Assembly (NCBI GenBank): GCA_036245805.1 | Contig: BTRK01000004.1 | Location: 25,558,619-25,622,618 of the forward strand | DNA: 64,000 bases | Direction: 5' to 3' | Source of the DNA: Pristionchus mayeri | Lineage: Eukaryota; Nematoda; Chromadorea; Rhabditida; Neodiplogasteridae | Part shown: piece by piece, positions 63,656-64,000 of the stretch | Layout of the letters: each line of letters begins with the position of its first letter | Numbering within the stretch: the stretch's first letter is position 1 | Translations under genes and position numbers: made by a program | Notes under the pieces: generated by a model | What the model was told of the DNA's origin: nothing | The model's database searches: none | What the model saw: only the letters and a program-made list of their open reading frames with translations

Positions 63656-64000
63656 TGAATACGAAACGATTAGTGCGATTATGATAATTTATATTCAAAT
63701 CTCAGACTTATGAATTTCATTCAATGTACACCGTGTATTCAATGCGAGTGTGAATGATCACAAGATGAAAAATAAAACAAATTAATCTGACTAATCATCA
63801 CAAATCGGGATATCATCAAGAAACAAATATATGAAATCGGAATCTTTCGTTACCCGAATATATAATATATTCGAATATTATATAATGCGAGGAATTGATG
63901 GAGAGGACGGAGTGGATGAAACAGAAGAGGGGGAATCTGCATCACTCCCGATGAGAAGGTTAATTTCCATCTTTGGACTGAGTACTCTCCCTTGAATTGT
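63656..64000. other. Window end, possible acidic coding segment
   Basis: From about 63,893 a + strand frame reads GIDGEDGVDETEEGESASLP and stops after about 35 codons. It is acidic and could be an exon edge or chance. The preceding 240 bp are AT-rich. Confidence 0.25.

Noticed and set aside
1..64000. CRISPR array, bacterial operon or large DNA-virus-like element
   Set aside because: No regular spaced repeats, no clustered genes and no capsid, polymerase or integrase pattern were seen. Introns and pol III boxes indicate a eukaryote.

Overview
The window looks like repeat-rich DNA from a nematode, most likely a rhabditid such as Caenorhabditis. The evidence is short introns with TTTCAG-type acceptors inside one conserved gene, an eroded mariner transposon, CR1-type non-LTR retrotransposons, a pogo-like transposase, and a very dense layer of short palindromic DNA transposons. 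The species is an inference. No bacterial, organellar or viral genes were seen.

Host genes. The main gene runs on the + strand from about 4,985 to 28,191. It encodes an orthologue of the E3 ubiquitin ligase RFWD3: an intact RING finger, a coiled coil and a WD40-like C-terminal part. It could be assembled by hand from twelve exons whose phases agree, except for a gap between the coiled coil and the WD40 part. Its RING is cut by an intron of about 14.7 kb (5,450-20,197), and a second gap of about 5 kb follows the coiled coil. On the - strand, two in-phase exons at 37,205-37,706 are the 3' end of a gene I do not recognise. An alpha-tubulin exon fragment lies at 32,864-32,969, stranded among transposons. 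A U6 snRNA-like sequence lies on the - strand at 16,484-16,588.

Mobile elements with coding capacity: a nearly complete CR1-type retrotransposon (about 6,850-10,640, - strand; ORF1, then ORF2 with endonuclease and reverse transcriptase, one in-frame stop); a 1,243-bp mariner with a decayed transposase (13,318-14,560); three truncated CR1-type 3' ends (24,283-24,900 -, 41,190-42,660 +, 56,100-56,755 +); and a truncated pogo-type DDE transposase (29,837-30,609 -).

Non-autonomous elements make up most of the rest. Many start TAGGGAC and end GTCCCTA. Comparing filled and empty copies inside the window splits them into one set with 8-bp target duplications (families A, B, C; family D has different ends but also 8 bp) and one set with 9-bp duplications (families R and X). 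They are nested in readable order, for example R inside R inside B at 44,437-47,178. Other blocks are TTAA-flanked elements, long hairpins (61,453-62,557; 47,182-48,411; 3,524-4,950), a nest of palindromes at 12.8-18.5 kb that carries the mariner and the U6 copy, and an array of three units of about 0.5 kb at 59.1-61.4 kb. tRNA-like modules with A-box and B-box sequences occur at five loci, three or four of which are inverted-repeat elements.

Method limits: all homology calls come from recognising protein and RNA family patterns by eye, and all repeat boundaries come from reading the sequence against itself. No database search was possible.
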